Shown piece by piece: positions 9,568 through 20,361 of a stretch of 64,000 bases of DNA (within the stretch, counting starts at the first letter, position 1; each line of letters opens with the position of its first letter). Origin of the DNA: Adiantum capillus-veneris (taxonomy: Eukaryota > Streptophyta > Polypodiopsida > Polypodiales > Pteridaceae). The stretch spans positions 126,744,817 to 126,808,816 of the forward strand of contig CM043958.1 in the NCBI GenBank assembly GCA_014529385.2. The letters are read 5' to 3'. The position numbers and the translations under genes are program-made. Under the pieces are notes generated by a model. It did not search any database, was not told the DNA's origin, and saw only the letters and a list, made by a program, of their open reading frames with translations.

Positions 9568-11483
9568 ATGCTTGTAGGGTGCCAAAGGCACATGTATCTG
9601 CGCTCTGGTCGTGTGCTAGAGACGGAGCAACTAGAGAGAATTTCGACTTACACGAGTTCTCAATATCCACCTACTTTAGGTTTCGGGCCCTCGGCGAGGA
9701 CCCAAGGTAGTACAAACCAAGACCCGAACATAGTGGCTAGTGACTCTTCCTCTGACTACGACGTCATGGAGGGTTTCCCAATGCCTAATTCCGATAGCTC
9801 AAGCCAAGACATGCATGCCATGGGTCCGCGGTCCGGGCCGAGCGTGCTTAGCCGCCTGAAGGAAACCTTTAGTAGAGCCACTCGCTCCGAACATGGAGCT
9901 AATGATGTAAATGAGGGGGGTGGGGAAGTAAATTGTCAAAATTCGTGACCAACGTAGACCCTATACCGTTAGAGAATGTGCACGTGAATACTTCATTCAC
10001 TGCACCTCCTGACTCTTCAGAGTTAGTTCCCTCCGAGGTCATATTACTCGATGGTAGAAGCCTTGCCGAAGTGCAAGAGGCTGAGCGATATATCCTTGCA
10101 GCGAGGGAAAAGGAAGTCAAGAGCTTACGTAAGGCGGAGCAATGAAGAGAGTTAAAAGCGAAAGCCCCTATGTCAATATCCTTGCTAAGAGAGCAATCGA
10201 GTGCTCCTGACTTAGCAACTGTTAAGGGCCAACTCCTAGAAAGAAACATTGCATCTAGCTCAAAGGGCACCCCTAGCACCTCAATCCTAGATGGAGCGTT
10301 CTTAAATGAGAACTAGGAGTACGAACTACAAACGGAAACTCTGACCGACCTATACACAGGTCACACCTATCACGTGGGTTGGTTAGATGTCCTACAATCC
10401 ACAATGGGAGCTACTAGTGTAGAGGATCAACAACAAAGAGTTTGTGAGGTAATCCATAGGGTCATTGAGTTAGAGAGACAAAACAAGGGGATCAACATGC
10501 CTTCAATGGGTCTCATGAGATTCTTAGATACACGAAAGGCTAAACAACCGACCTTATCGCAAATGGAGACTCCCTCGGTAAGTCCGATGGATCCCCCATA
10601 TGTTGTTTTGCCAGGGGTCTCGGTGCAATCTGAGCCCACAAGTGATAACTTTACCTTTCCAAGTCTAGCTCATCTTTCCCTTGATGACACCACGGCTACC
10701 ATGCCTACCCCAATGATGGGCATGCCAAGAAACATGCCATGGTCCTCATTTGTTAGTAAAGCACCACTACATGGTAGCTCAATGCCTGCAACAATACCTA
10801 CAAGTGTGTACCAATCGTATGCACCTATGGGTCATCACACTCATGTAGTCCCTACTCCTCCCATTGTTTCAACTACCTATGCTCCACAACCACAACACCA
10901 AAGTTCTTATTTCCATGGGACTATACCGACTAGCATTAGCATGTCACATCCGACGTCTGCTATGCTTAGGGCCACACATATGAACTTTGGACCACCACAT
11001 GGCACAACATTGTACCCAAGGGCTTCCTATGCGCCAACCCGATGCCAATACCTACTCCACATGTAGTCTTTGGAGCACCTTCACCCACGGTGCTTGGTCA
11101 CTTAGGTGACTTGGCAACATTTGCTCAAACTATTGGTCAATTGGGTACCAAAGAAAGAACGATTTGTTCTACCTAGCTCAGGGACATCAAAATCAAATGA
11201 AGCTTCTAGCTCTTTGTGTAGTTCCTATACAGAAATAGAAGCTTCAACACAACCTCCACCTACCGTTGTACATATCCATACAAGCAAGAAAGAGTTTGCA
11301 CCTCCCGTTGTAAGTTCACCACCTACAACAATGTTGCAAATAAAATCATGGGAGAGTACCTTACCAGCCTTGCAACTAGATGAAACGCATAGGACGGTCA
11401 AAAACTATTGGTTAAAGCCTTCACCTATAACAACTTGGAACAACTGGTTTCAAAGGGTGAAGACATCATTTCAAACGGTATGA
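9568..11483 (+). pseudogene. Decayed gag-like polyprotein of element G1
   Basis: The start has MYLRSGRVLETEQLERI, which resembles the MNLRSGRVVENQ start of the G2 gag at 30100. The rest is low complexity, rich in Pro, Thr, Ser, Met and His. Pieces lie at 9568-9948, 9933-10145, 10374-11066 and 11106-11483, separated by frameshifts (near 9940 and 11040) and stops. No protease, RT, RNase H or integrase motif is visible between the LTRs. The last codons overlap a polypurine tract (YPRKGG), so this ORF probably ran to the 3' end of an older element. The resemblance to a gag is inferred from position and the LRSGR motif. Confidence 0.6.
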
Positions 11484-11490
11484 TCTACCC

Positions 11491-11726
11491 AAGGAAGGGG
11501 GGAGTGTTTGCTGACAGTCATCATTCACTCACTCCCCTCTCAACCTTTCTCCCTAAATTCTTAATCTCCAATCTTAAAGAATGTATATATAAATCCTTAC
11601 ACTCACAAAAACAAGATAAAAAAGTAAAAGAGCAAGACACATACCTTAAAATCATAAAAACACATTATGCACAAGAACACGACCCTTGTAATATTTGCAC
11701 TATAACCATCATCCATTTGCGTGTAC
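11491..11726 (+). repeat. Possible internal polypurine tract plus short LTR
   Basis: AAGGAAGGGGGGAG (11491-11504) is followed by TGTTTGCTGACAG, a TATA-like TATATATAAATCC near 11585 and an end GTGTACA near 11726. The tract resembles the one before the 3' LTR at 13517 (AGGAAGGGGGGCA). I see no second copy of this LTR in the window, so it could be a relic of a different element or simply part of G1. Confidence 0.4.
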
Positions 11727-11730
11727 AGAT

Positions 11731-12152
11731 ATGGCTAGTACGCTAGAGTCATCCACTCCAGCCTTGGGTGAGAGGTACCCTCGTTACTTTTCACAAAGTT
11801 TCACATGGTCTTTCCGGTGCTTGCCTGTGAATTGGATTTGGTAGGTACACTAGCATGTGAGAGGAATTTTGAGGAGTTAGAGTGGCTGATACGTCTCTTG
11901 ACCACGACTGATCCATACTTAGCAGAGAGCGTTTCTCCCATTGCACAAGCCTACCCTTTTGACCAAGATGACTATAGGCGTCTAGTGACCTTCTTAGTAA
12001 ACATAGGTACCTATGATGAAGAAGAAGATTTACATGACTACACAGATGGCACATATGGTCTCATGGATGCTGACTTTGTTTATTTCGACGACAAGGATAG
12101 GGGTTTAGCCTTAAGGTTTCCCCCCAATCTCTACAATATCCTATTTCCTTGA
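11731..12152 (+). pseudogene. Unrecognised ORF in element G1
   Basis: Reading starts MASTLESSTPALGERYPRY at 11731. It shifts frame near 11800 into an acidic segment ending ...ALRFPPNLYNILFP. I recognise no domain. The composition (Asp/Glu-rich, many Tyr and Leu) looks like real coding sequence. It lies between two polypurine-type tracts inside G1 and may be a second protein of that element or a captured fragment. Confidence 0.4.
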
Positions 12153-13502
12153 CTCTCTAGGGGGAGTGCAAATAATTAGGTTAGGGTTCCTTATGTTTTT
12201 TTTTGTGTTCAATAAGTGTTGGTACCTTTTCCCATTCAGGTATTCTTTGTGTTTCCTAGTGTATACAGGAGCGTATTGCTGTTGTTAGGATTTGGACCTT
12301 CATGGAATCTTTATCTCGACCCACTCTTCAAATCAAGCGCGACCATCAACACAAACAGGTGCTTCTTGTCCATTAGCATTGCCCCTTATCTTTTTTGCAT
12401 CTATGTTTGTCTGCTTTGATTGTGATTGGTAGCATAATATTTAGTGCCTTTGTTTAGTACCAAACATTAAATTCAATGTAATTTTTTTCATAATCACTTG
12501 TCTAGGTTTAAAAACCAAGCAATCTGACTAAGCTAGTTTGACCAAGCTAGGTGTTAGAGATCTTCTCTTAATACCATGGGGAATGCCTTCTTAATTATCA
12601 ATGGTTACTTAGGTTCTTAATCCGATTTAGGCAGCATTATGTGAAATGTACTAGGGCTTTCTAGTGGGCTTAGTCCCTATTGACCTTTAGCTTAAGTATC
12701 ATAAAGGGAGTTTACTAGTGTGATGAGCCTCCGGAGGTGTAACAGTGTTATATGACCCCCCAAAAGTTACAAAATTAAAATGCTGAAAACGAACAAACAA
12801 AAACAAATCAAAGTGCCACAATGTAAAATCTTAAGCTGGAAGAGAAATCTCAGCTTGATTTGGTACTTCACTCACATGTATCGCCTATGGTACTAGAGCC
12901 CTAGAGGTTCCCAGTGTGGGCGCTTTTCCTTGAAAAGCAAAAAACTCAAGGCATACAAAATAAGCACACACATCAAAAGTAAATCAATGAGAAAAGACTT
13001 TTGGGGGGTCAAAGAAAAGGTAATCAGTTAGGCGATGATTTCATGAGAAATTCCTTTTACTGTAGCTTAACTACAAGGTCTTCTAGGTATAGCCTCTAGT
13101 CAGCCCTCGAACATGAAATACTTGGCTCTCGCGATTAAACAACTTAATTGACCAGAGAAAATTAAGAAGCTTACCCATCGTATTAATAGTCGATCTCTAG
13201 TGCCTTTCGACCGTTAAATTAGCGACCCCAAACTTGTTTAATTTTTACCTTTTAACTGTTTATGCGTTTGATATATTGCAATTTAATGTTTATTGCTGAC
13301 AAATGGTTTAGAATTATGCTACCAATCAATTTGTTTGCCTAAAATTGCATATGCTTTTTAATTGTTTATGAGAATGCAATTACTGTGCCAATGTTGTTTG
13401 ATTTTGCAATGACTGAAGAAGGCTAAGGACATTCATCTCAAATGATCTTCCACCTCGACTAACGAGCTTCAACTCAATAGCTTTCGAGGACGGAATCTAC
13501 AT
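12153..13502. other. Noncoding 3' part of element G1
   Basis: AT-rich sequence without supported genes. It holds a short T-rich stretch near 12195 and ends in FEDGIYIRKGG-like coding sequence overlapping the polypurine tract, the usual layout at the end of a Ty3 internal region. Confidence 0.5.
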
Positions 13503-13516
13503 CAGGAAGGGGGGCA
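13503..13516 (+). promoter_or_regulatory. Polypurine tract of element G1
   Basis: AGGAAGGGGGGCA lies immediately before TGTTAACC, the first bases of the 3' LTR. Confidence 0.75.
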
Positions 13517-13830
13517 TGTTAACCCTCACGGCTCACGGACACCCTATCACCTACGATAGATGTTGTATTATTTACTTGGTAGAGTCAGGTACCGGGCTTG
13601 TTGGTCCAATAGGAAAATGGTAAGAGTGATCGCCGATGAGAGGCGCACTCTAACTGGAACATTCAAGGGATTAGTTGGCTAAGCATAGGCGCCCAAGTGT
13701 GAATGGGGTGAGCTCATATAAAAGTCAACTAAACCTAAAATTCATTCATTCTCTCATTTGTGCAATTGAAGAGTGCTCTTGCTCCATCTCCATCTTCTTC
13801 TTCTTCATCTCCTTGTGTGTGTGAGTATGC

Positions 13831-13876
<46 letters not shown>

Positions 13877-14102
13877 TCGAGCATTGCGGCGGCACGACGG
13901 CGGTGAGGCGGTTGAGCACGGCGTAGCGCCGTCTCCCTCTTCTTCGCGGTGAGGAATCCTCCACGAAGCAAGAGTAGAGCGGTGAGTGACACACCATCGT
14001 CATCTTTGAGCTTACTAGTTTATGCTTGTTGTGTGCTTGGAGCCATTTGTGACTCGCACACGGTGTATCGGCAAGTTCCTTGCATTGACACGTGAGACAT
14101 AC
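13517..14102 (+). repeat. 3' LTR of element G1 (about 586 bp)
   Basis: It begins TGTTAACCC after the polypurine tract. From 13695 it matches the truncated 5' LTR at 8503. TATA box CTCATATAAAAG is near 13712 and a (GA)n tract at 13832-13874. The right end is placed at GAGACA and could lie a few bases further. It interrupts the family-T ORF on the other strand, so G1 lies in a family-T element. Confidence 0.78.
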
Positions 14103-14107
14103 GTGCA

Positions 14108-15504
14108 GAGGCTCTGGTTCTTGCCCTTTTATGTTTCTCTTGTGTAGTAGCTGATTGTTGTGCGGATTCAGCTGCTTCTCTTTGTTCATGCTCCATCTCT
14201 TTTGTAGGTTTAGTTTCTGTGGCTTTATCTGTCGGTGATGGTGGTGGGCTTGGCATGGGGTGATCGTGCTATTCTGAAGCAGGTGAAGAAGGTCGGGGAG
14301 GTATATCACCTTCATCATGTTGTGCTTCTCCTTGTGCAATTGCTTCCTCTGCTTGCTTTTTCTGCTCCGCCACCTCTTTAGCTTTCCATTCCGCTTCTTG
14401 GGCTTCTTTCAGCTTCAAAGCTTCTACTTCCTGATACATTTTTTCCAGTAACTCAGTGGGATCTTCTGCATGTTTCCTAGCATGGTGCTTTGTTCTTGGT
14501 CCTTTCAAATCAATGGGTACCCAATTTTCCGGGTCCTTGCCTTGTGCTTGGCGGTTGTGTTCATAAGAGTGCTTTTCTCTTTCAAACCGGGCGTGTTTCA
14601 ATTGCGACTCCTCCTGATGTGCTGCCACGGCTTTTCTTTTCATCTCTTCCCTTCAGACTCTCTTTTCCTCATTATTTGAGCTTTCTGTGCTATGCCTTTC
14701 TAACAAGCTCTGAGTAGACTCTTCATCAGACTTGTATGTTCTCTTGGTAGATCTTGTGGCTCGAGGGGAAGTTTGTGCTGACATGATCCAAGTGTTCTGA
14801 TCTGGGACAAGTGGCAAGTTGTCGGCCATGCCGATAACATGGTAGGCAATTCTAGTTAGAAACTCTCGTGCTCCCAGATATGTTTTTTTTTCCTCTTTCT
14901 TTGTCCCCTTTAATGTGGACAACACGTACTGTGCATGGTCAACTGGTTGCCTGGTTGTTGACTTGAGAACTTGTGTAAAGGTTGTGGCAATCGCATGATT
15001 GGGTGTCGTATACCTTGGCAGTCTCTTGGCGAGGAAGTGGAAGTGCTGTTGATACAATCTTGCAGGCTCCTCCACCTATTTATGGATGAGATCGGAAAAC
15101 GTGGCAGCGGCGGTTTCCTTGGTGAAGGTTCCTGCCATCTTTCTATCTCTTGCCCTCATTGTCATTCCTTCTGTTGGCAGTTTGAGAGCTTCTGCCACTA
15201 TTTCTTTTGTAATCACCACTTCGACTTTGTTCCCTTGCTGGTCAGAGATTTGGGCGGTTCCATCTTCCTTGATCGTGGACAAGAGCTCATAAGCCTTTTG
15301 GAAATCCACTCCAAATGGCTCTTGTTCATAAAAGTCTCTGAGTCTACCTCTGAACACTGTTGTGTTATGCTCTTCAAGCTGTTCTTTCAACAGGTAGGTC
15401 GCTTTAGTAGTTTTGACTGAACTGGGATTCGGTTGGTATGGCAGCAGTTCCTGCAACTTCTCCTTTTGCGAGAGCCTCTTCTTGGCCCTCTCTGTGGCTT
15501 GCAT
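14108..15504 (-). pseudogene. Family-T element T1: N-terminal part of the large ORF, three in-frame stops
   Basis: Reading leftward from ATG at 15504 (MQATERAKKRLSQKEKLQ), one frame runs 1.4 kb. It is interrupted by TAG (15074), TGA (14647) and TAG (14266) without frameshifts. The segments KAYELLSTIKEDGTAQI, NKVEVVITKEIVAEALKLP and YTTPNHAIATTFTQVLK align with RRVYELATSIQKDGKATV, EKVEVQITPQLIADALKL and YTTPPHAIATTITWALK of the longer copy at 61601-62806. The distal part is charged and coiled-coil-like. The ORF is cut at about 14107 by the G1 3' LTR. The domain order faintly recalls plant transposon-associated proteins of unknown function; I could not confirm that. No retroelement enzyme is present. 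Confidence 0.75.
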
Positions 15505-15692
15505 GGCTCTTGTTAAGTGAAAAGAGTGTCAAAATTAGCAAATTTGACAGATTCTTCTCTGAAATATCCTTCAATTGAAAATGCTAACAAATTGAGTCCA
15601 ATTTGCTTCAAATCAAGTTCTGAACATGCATAGATGCATAAAACATGTAAAGAGCAAAAATTATGAAGTCCAAACAAAAAATTGCAACAAAA

Positions 15693-16261
15693 GTAAATAA
15701 TTACGATTATTTACAGCTGAGTAGGCTTGAAGTATATACCAATTACATACTCTAAGTGAAATATGGGCTCATTTGGGTGCATAGGATGAAAATGGTGCCA
15801 GATTTAGCCGTTAGGTCTTTGAAACAGTAGATGTAAGGAAATTTTGAGATTTTGACCTCCAAATTTGTTAAAAATTGGCTTGTGGGCTTAGGACATCATA
15901 TACTTTGGATCTATGATGGCAAAGTTGAAAATTCCCCCCATCTTGGCCAAAAAGTAAATAATCGCGATTATTAACTTTTTCATCAAAATGAACATTTTTT
16001 GGTGCAACCTTCTTCTAGGCATGGTGTAGACCCTGTTTGTATGTGATATAAGGTGATTTGGATCAAAAAATGTGGCTCATAACTCAGAATTTGGCTTGCA
16101 AGGTCTTCTTTGCGTTTTTTGGCAATTTCTCAAGTTATAGTTGATCATTTTGGCTCATACTTGAAATTTGGCATGTATTAGGTGTGTACAAGTGATAGGT
16201 GAGGTGATGATACAATTTTCAAGCCAAAATCTTGCAAAAGTAAATAATCGTGATTATTTAC
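15693..16261. repeat. Three GTAAATAATCG-type palindromes in T1 leader
   Basis: Sites of 22 bp lie at 15693-15714 (centre TACG), 15954-15975 (centre CGCG, one outer mismatch) and 16240-16261 (centre CGTG), 286 and 261 bp apart. Ideal form: GTAAATAATCG followed by its reverse complement. The central changes are CpG-type transitions. These ORF-proximal sites match those in the leader of G2. Confidence 0.92.
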
Positions 16262-16399
16262 AGCAGTCAATATTTTCTTGCAAAACTTGGAAATTTTGAC
16301 TTAAACACATTCTATACACCTAAAACAAGTCCTAAATTGAATTTGGTAAAGTTTGGTCTTGCCAGTATTACTTCGTGCTTTGTCGACCCTGAAATTCTT

Positions 16400-17011
16400 A
16401 GTCTATCGCGATAGACTGACAATTTACTCAGCACAAGTCAATTCAAAATTATGACTTTACCCTTGAGTTCCAATTACCCTCTATAGCCTATCCCTCAAGT
16501 TTTATGAATTTTGGACACTTGGGTTGGGTTTTGGTCCCATTTTAGTATTTCAGTCAAAGCTTGATTCTCTATCTGACCCTCAGATTGACCTTCAGTGATC
16601 TAAATGCCTTCAATTTTGGTGTGTCTGCTATATAGGCCCTGATAAAGCTCTCCCTAGGGGAAATTTGAAAGAAAAGTTCCCCAGCAGCAGTTTCCTTGGT
16701 CTATCGCGATAGACTTGGCACTTTCTCCAATTTTAGCATTTTTCTCAAGTTTTCTCCACAGTTGGTTTAGCCTCCCCTTGTGTAGTGCATTGACCAATTT
16801 TGGCACTGTTTGGACATTTGGTCAAAGACTTCTTGCCCTTGTCTCTGAATTCAGACTCTAAACACTAGTTTTGAAGTTTTGTGGTCAAGATGGTGTTCAA
16901 ATTCACTCAATTTTTGTGAGTACCCTTGTATTGATGTGTTAAACCTGTGGTATAAAGTTTTTTTCCTTGTTGCTAGTCAATCACCACCTTCATCAGTCTA
17001 TCGCGATAGAC
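16400..17011. repeat. Three GTCTATCG-type palindromes in T1 leader
   Basis: Perfect palindromes with core GTCTATCGCGATAGAC lie at 16400-16417 (18 bp), 16699-16714 and 16996-17011 (16 bp each), 299 and 297 bp apart. These primer-proximal sites share their right half, TCGCGATAGACT, with the LTRs of the same family (18113-18124 and 20698-20709). Confidence 0.95.
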
Positions 17012-17757
17012 AAGGCAGAGAGCAATGGGGATTTAATTTTTTGTCTGTTTTTGCATAGTCTTGTTCCCTGTGCCCATATAAGTCTATCCCCCAAGTTTTA
17101 TGAAGTTTGGATTTATCTTGACCTTAAACTGAAGCACTTCACAAATTTCACTTTTCTCTGACAATTCACAACTCCATTGCTCTTGAAGTGATGCAAATTT
17201 GATGACACTTCATCTTAAAGTTGTGAACATCAGTCGTACCTCATGACACAGTCAGTTTACCCTAGGCTAATGGTTATATCTCTTCTTGGCCTCTTTAGGT
17301 TTACTTAATGTTTCCTTATGACAATCACCTGTTTCTTTTTTGTTGGTTTTGGTCGCAATTTTTATGTTTTCTCGAGTGTTGGATCATAAATTTCAATGTC
17401 GACTCTTTTCACCCCCTTCAAGGGTATATGGGGTGGGTTTTGCTTTCAAGGCAAGCAAACAGCCTTATTGTTTCTTCTTTTTGTTTGTTTTTTGCGTTTT
17501 TACAACGTTTTTCTCCTCTATTTCTTCACAAGTATAACAAGCATTCAAAACCAAAAACCATAACTCCACATTATCCTACTTAACTAAATCTAATTAGTCG
17601 CAGACCCTCGGCAAGACACAAGCTTCCTGGCTATCCACTAGACCTCAGGATACTCTATCCTGGATCTTGTTCTAAAAGTTTAAGCTCTCTCTAGTCAAAA
17701 CCAAAGTAAGCTAACCATCACACGAGTGACGTAGATCTCCCTACTTAAGGTTTTGTG

Positions 17758-17775
17758 TCCCCGACAGCGGCGCCA
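17758..17775 (-). promoter_or_regulatory. Primer-binding site, tRNA-Asp type, of T1
   Basis: On the minus strand TGGCGCCGCTGTCGGGGA follows the LTR after a 1-nt spacer. It differs at two positions from the tRNA-Asp complement seen at 32099-32116. Confidence 0.85.
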
Positions 17776-18399
17776 ATGTTTTAGGGCAAAACTACTCCCC
17801 TGTTCATACTCACGAGCACGACACAGACAACATACTTATCATCCGATGACGCGACTAACCCGTAGGTGCACATAGGAAATCTCGTTAGCTTGTCAGGCTG
17901 AGACCAATCTACACATACGCACTTTTATGATGCATCAATCATTAACCCTGGTAGAATGCAACCCACTCTATCCCTAAACGCTCACAACACCGTTTACACT
18001 TCCAATGAACTCGGAATCGCATCAAACTTACTAGGCACCATCCTCTCACTAGGATATACTTACCTATAAGTCTAATCTCACCAGATTTGAACCCTAGTTA
18101 TCTCGAATACAGTCGCGATAGACTAACAGGTTATAATCCAAAAGTGGGCGAAACTTAAGTTTATGAGTATCTATGTGTAGCTAATCTCTTTCTCATTCCA
18201 TAAAGCACTTGATTATTGAAAACAGACACTGTTTGTGCTACTTACAAGCAAAACAAGCTCGAGGAAGGATCGATCGCGATCAGCTCAAAAAGGTGAATGC
18301 CTGGTGTGGGCGCGTAGCTCTCGGAGAGACTACCACGATGGTGTGGTCATGTCGTGAATCCGGTGAGAGAGAAGCGCGTAGCGAAGAAGATAACACACT

Positions 18400-18402
18400 C
18401 AC

Positions 18403-18444
<42 letters not shown>
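18400..18444. repeat. (TC)n microsatellite in LTR A
   Basis: The tract lies about 60 bp downstream of the LTR TATA box in the sense of LTR transcription (minus strand). LTR B has a longer tract at the same place (20981-21047). Confidence 0.95.
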
Positions 18445-18446
<2 letters not shown>

Positions 18447-18493
18447 ACTCGTACGACACAGAATTAATATTCAAATGTTATTCAAAAATGGTT

Positions 18494-18525
18494 CTAAGGT
18501 GACTTTTATACTTTAGTCACCTTAG
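18494..18525 (-). promoter_or_regulatory. TATA box enclosed by an 11-bp perfect inverted repeat (LTR A)
   Basis: CTAAGGTGACT (18494-18504) and AGTCACCTTAG (18515-18525) enclose TTTATACTT. On the minus strand this reads as TATAAAAG. The identical arrangement is kept in LTR B at 21097-21128. It is the probable core promoter of the LTR; the arms could be a palindromic factor site. Confidence 0.65.
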
Positions 18526-18720
18526 CTCAAAAATGTACATGGGGTTCTCTTACTCCTTATTACAAAGTGGGAACAAATCTGAGTCCTGACTAACTGATTA
18601 ATCTTTACATAACCCAGACGAATGGATCAAAATGATAAGACGTCTTTGACATAAAATGGGAATTTAATATGCTTTACAAGATGGGCTCATTACAACAGTT
18701 GGACCAATGGGGCTCCAACA

Positions 18721-19240
18721 CTCCCCCCCTCCTAATTCATGTCTACCACGACATGATCGTCTTTGTCTTCATTGTCGTTGTCATCTTTCTTGGTTGATTT
18801 GATGTAGAAACGCATCATATCGCATAGACTCGCTTGCCATTAATGGGCCAAAATTTTTTGACTTGTACGTGAAGAAGCCTGTGTAAAATGCTTCTTCGAA
18901 GGTTTGTAGATGGTAGCTTGGCAGAAACACTAGCCGTCTGAAATAGGCATACAATACTGGCTCTGTAGGTGGTCCACTTAGATCGTATGACAGCTCTGAG
19001 ATGCTTCTTTCGGTATTCATATACTCTGACGTCCAGCTTTCTGAGAAGACTGTGAGACAGGCCAAAAAGGTTCAAGCTATTTTACATAGCATCTTGCAGG
19101 ATAGGTCGGGAGAGCCTCCGAATTCTGCGATGGTGCCCTAAAGGGTTTTCACCATGTAGGAACCGGATATTCTCTCTCCCTCTGCTGGCCCTGGCAATAC
19201 TGGATAATTTAGCCATGTCGGATTTTTGCTCTGTAGTGCT
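18721..19240 (-). pseudogene. Family-T element T2: C-terminal end of the large ORF
   Basis: The minus-strand translation contains FLPSYHLQTFEEAFYTGFFT and NFGPL, which align with FLPSFHMQTFEEAFYTGFFT and IFGPT at the C-terminus of the longer copy (59541-59700). Homology continues to about 19235, with frameshifts, through the segment equivalent to 59930-60010. It then switches to copia sequence, so the rest of T2 is deleted or displaced. The polypurine tract and LTR A follow in the minus-strand sense. Confidence 0.75.
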
Positions 19241-19244
19241 TTAT

Positions 19245-20258
19245 GTAGACTTTATAGGATTACCTATCCGCAAAGGAGACATGCCTCATCTCTTTGCATG
19301 GCTGCATACTCACAAAGACTGTGCTGTGCTGTCTCGCACATGATGTACTCGCATCGCATGAATCTTGCCAACACTAGCACCTCTCACTATGACTAGGTGT
19401 TTATGATGTAATTTGAAATTGTGATCATCCAGCACTACCTGGCATCCGTTGGTCTTGTAACTGAATCACAGAGATCAAGCTCTGCGTCAAACCTGGCACA
19501 TGGCGTACATCTCGCAACACGTATGATGCACCACTTGGCAACAATAGTCTGATATCTCCTACACCAACTATGTCATGCACTGAACCATAAGCTAGACACA
19601 CATGTCCAAGCATACCACTAGCATATGTGCTAAACCACTCACGACTCGGCATGACATGAAATCTAGCATTCACATCTAGTATCCAATGTGAAGGTAATGT
19701 GTCGTCAAAAACCGACATAAGAAAGTCAAGAGTAAACATGGAAGCAAAGGTGACATCTCCGTCATGTGTAGCCACATACGCTACATCTACTCCCACATCA
19801 TCCAAAGTGATAGCATCCCTCTTGTGCTGTCTCATGCGCTGTCTCATCCGCCAAAAACAACGCCTACGTACATGCCCTGTATGACCACAATGCCAACACA
19901 CAACATCTCTATGTCTGCAAGATCGCCCTTTGACTGTAGGCATCTCTCTAGACTCATTTGTGCCAAAAGCATTATACAATCTTTGCCATAACTCTCTAGT
20001 TGTACATGCGTCCAAACCAATGCGATAGACAGACTCGCCAAGGTGTAACATGATCGTCCAACGTGCAAGCTCATCCAAGTCCTCCCACTCATCGTCAGTC
20101 ATAGACTCTGACCTAGCATCCATGCCCTGTAGTGGCAACACTTGGCACAACTGAGTCAATGTATCATGCATACCTGCTTTCCAATGCTCAAAGTTTGAAC
20201 CATCAAACTTTGTATGGAAAATCACAAACCCTAACAATGATGTACATGCCAAATCCAT
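19245..20258 (-). pseudogene. Copia gag and protease fragment
   Basis: From ATG at 20258 the product starts MDLACTSLLGFVIFHTKFDG, a gag of copia type (KFDGSNFEHWKAGM). It has a CCHC zinc knuckle (CWHCGHTGHVRRRC) and a protease-like segment (HWILDVNARFHVMP ... LRDVRHVPGLTQSLISV). The retropepsin D-S-G triad reads D-V-N, so the protease would be inactive. Reading continues, with a frameshift near 19450, into a degenerate pre-integrase segment and is lost at about 19245 next to T2. Integrase and RT are missing. The primer site and 5' LTR of the same copy are at 22768-22957. Confidence 0.8.
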
Positions 20259-20361
20259 GGCGATAACCTGTGATAAGACCAAGCACAAATCGATCAACTA
20301 ACAATAGCCAAAGCCTAGCTAACTCATACACCAAGTACTGTCAAAATACAACATAAGCTGG

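Larger units (their letters stand above)
15505..17757 (-). other. T1 5' leader with six palindromes
   Basis: About 2.25 kb lies between the ORF start and the primer site on the minus strand. It is noncoding, AT-rich and made of loosely repeated phrases (TTTGG, CAAGTTT, AAATTTTG). Six short palindromes centred on CGCG are described separately. Confidence 0.7.
17777..18720 (-). repeat. LTR A of family T (shared by T1 and T2)
   Basis: The 944-bp LTR (TG...CA on both readings) is about 97% identical to LTR B by eye. On its left is a tRNA-Asp primer site, so it acts as 5' LTR of T1. On its right is a polypurine tract (minus strand AGGAGGGGGGAG) and the 3' end of another family-T ORF, so it is also the 3' LTR of T2. 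A (TC)n tract lies at 18400-18444 and the TATA box at 18503-18510. Confidence 0.88.

Noticed and set aside
8503-14107. Target duplication AGAGG around element G1
   Set aside because: AGAGG occurs beside both LTR ends, but the two flanks belong to unrelated sequences (G2-type LTR and family-T ORF), and the 5' LTR is truncated, so the match is probably chance.
15693-17011. CRISPR-like array reading of the spaced palindromes
   Set aside because: Eukaryotic sequence, spacing of about 290 bp, spacers not of uniform length, and no cas genes; position between primer site and ORF fits a retroelement leader.
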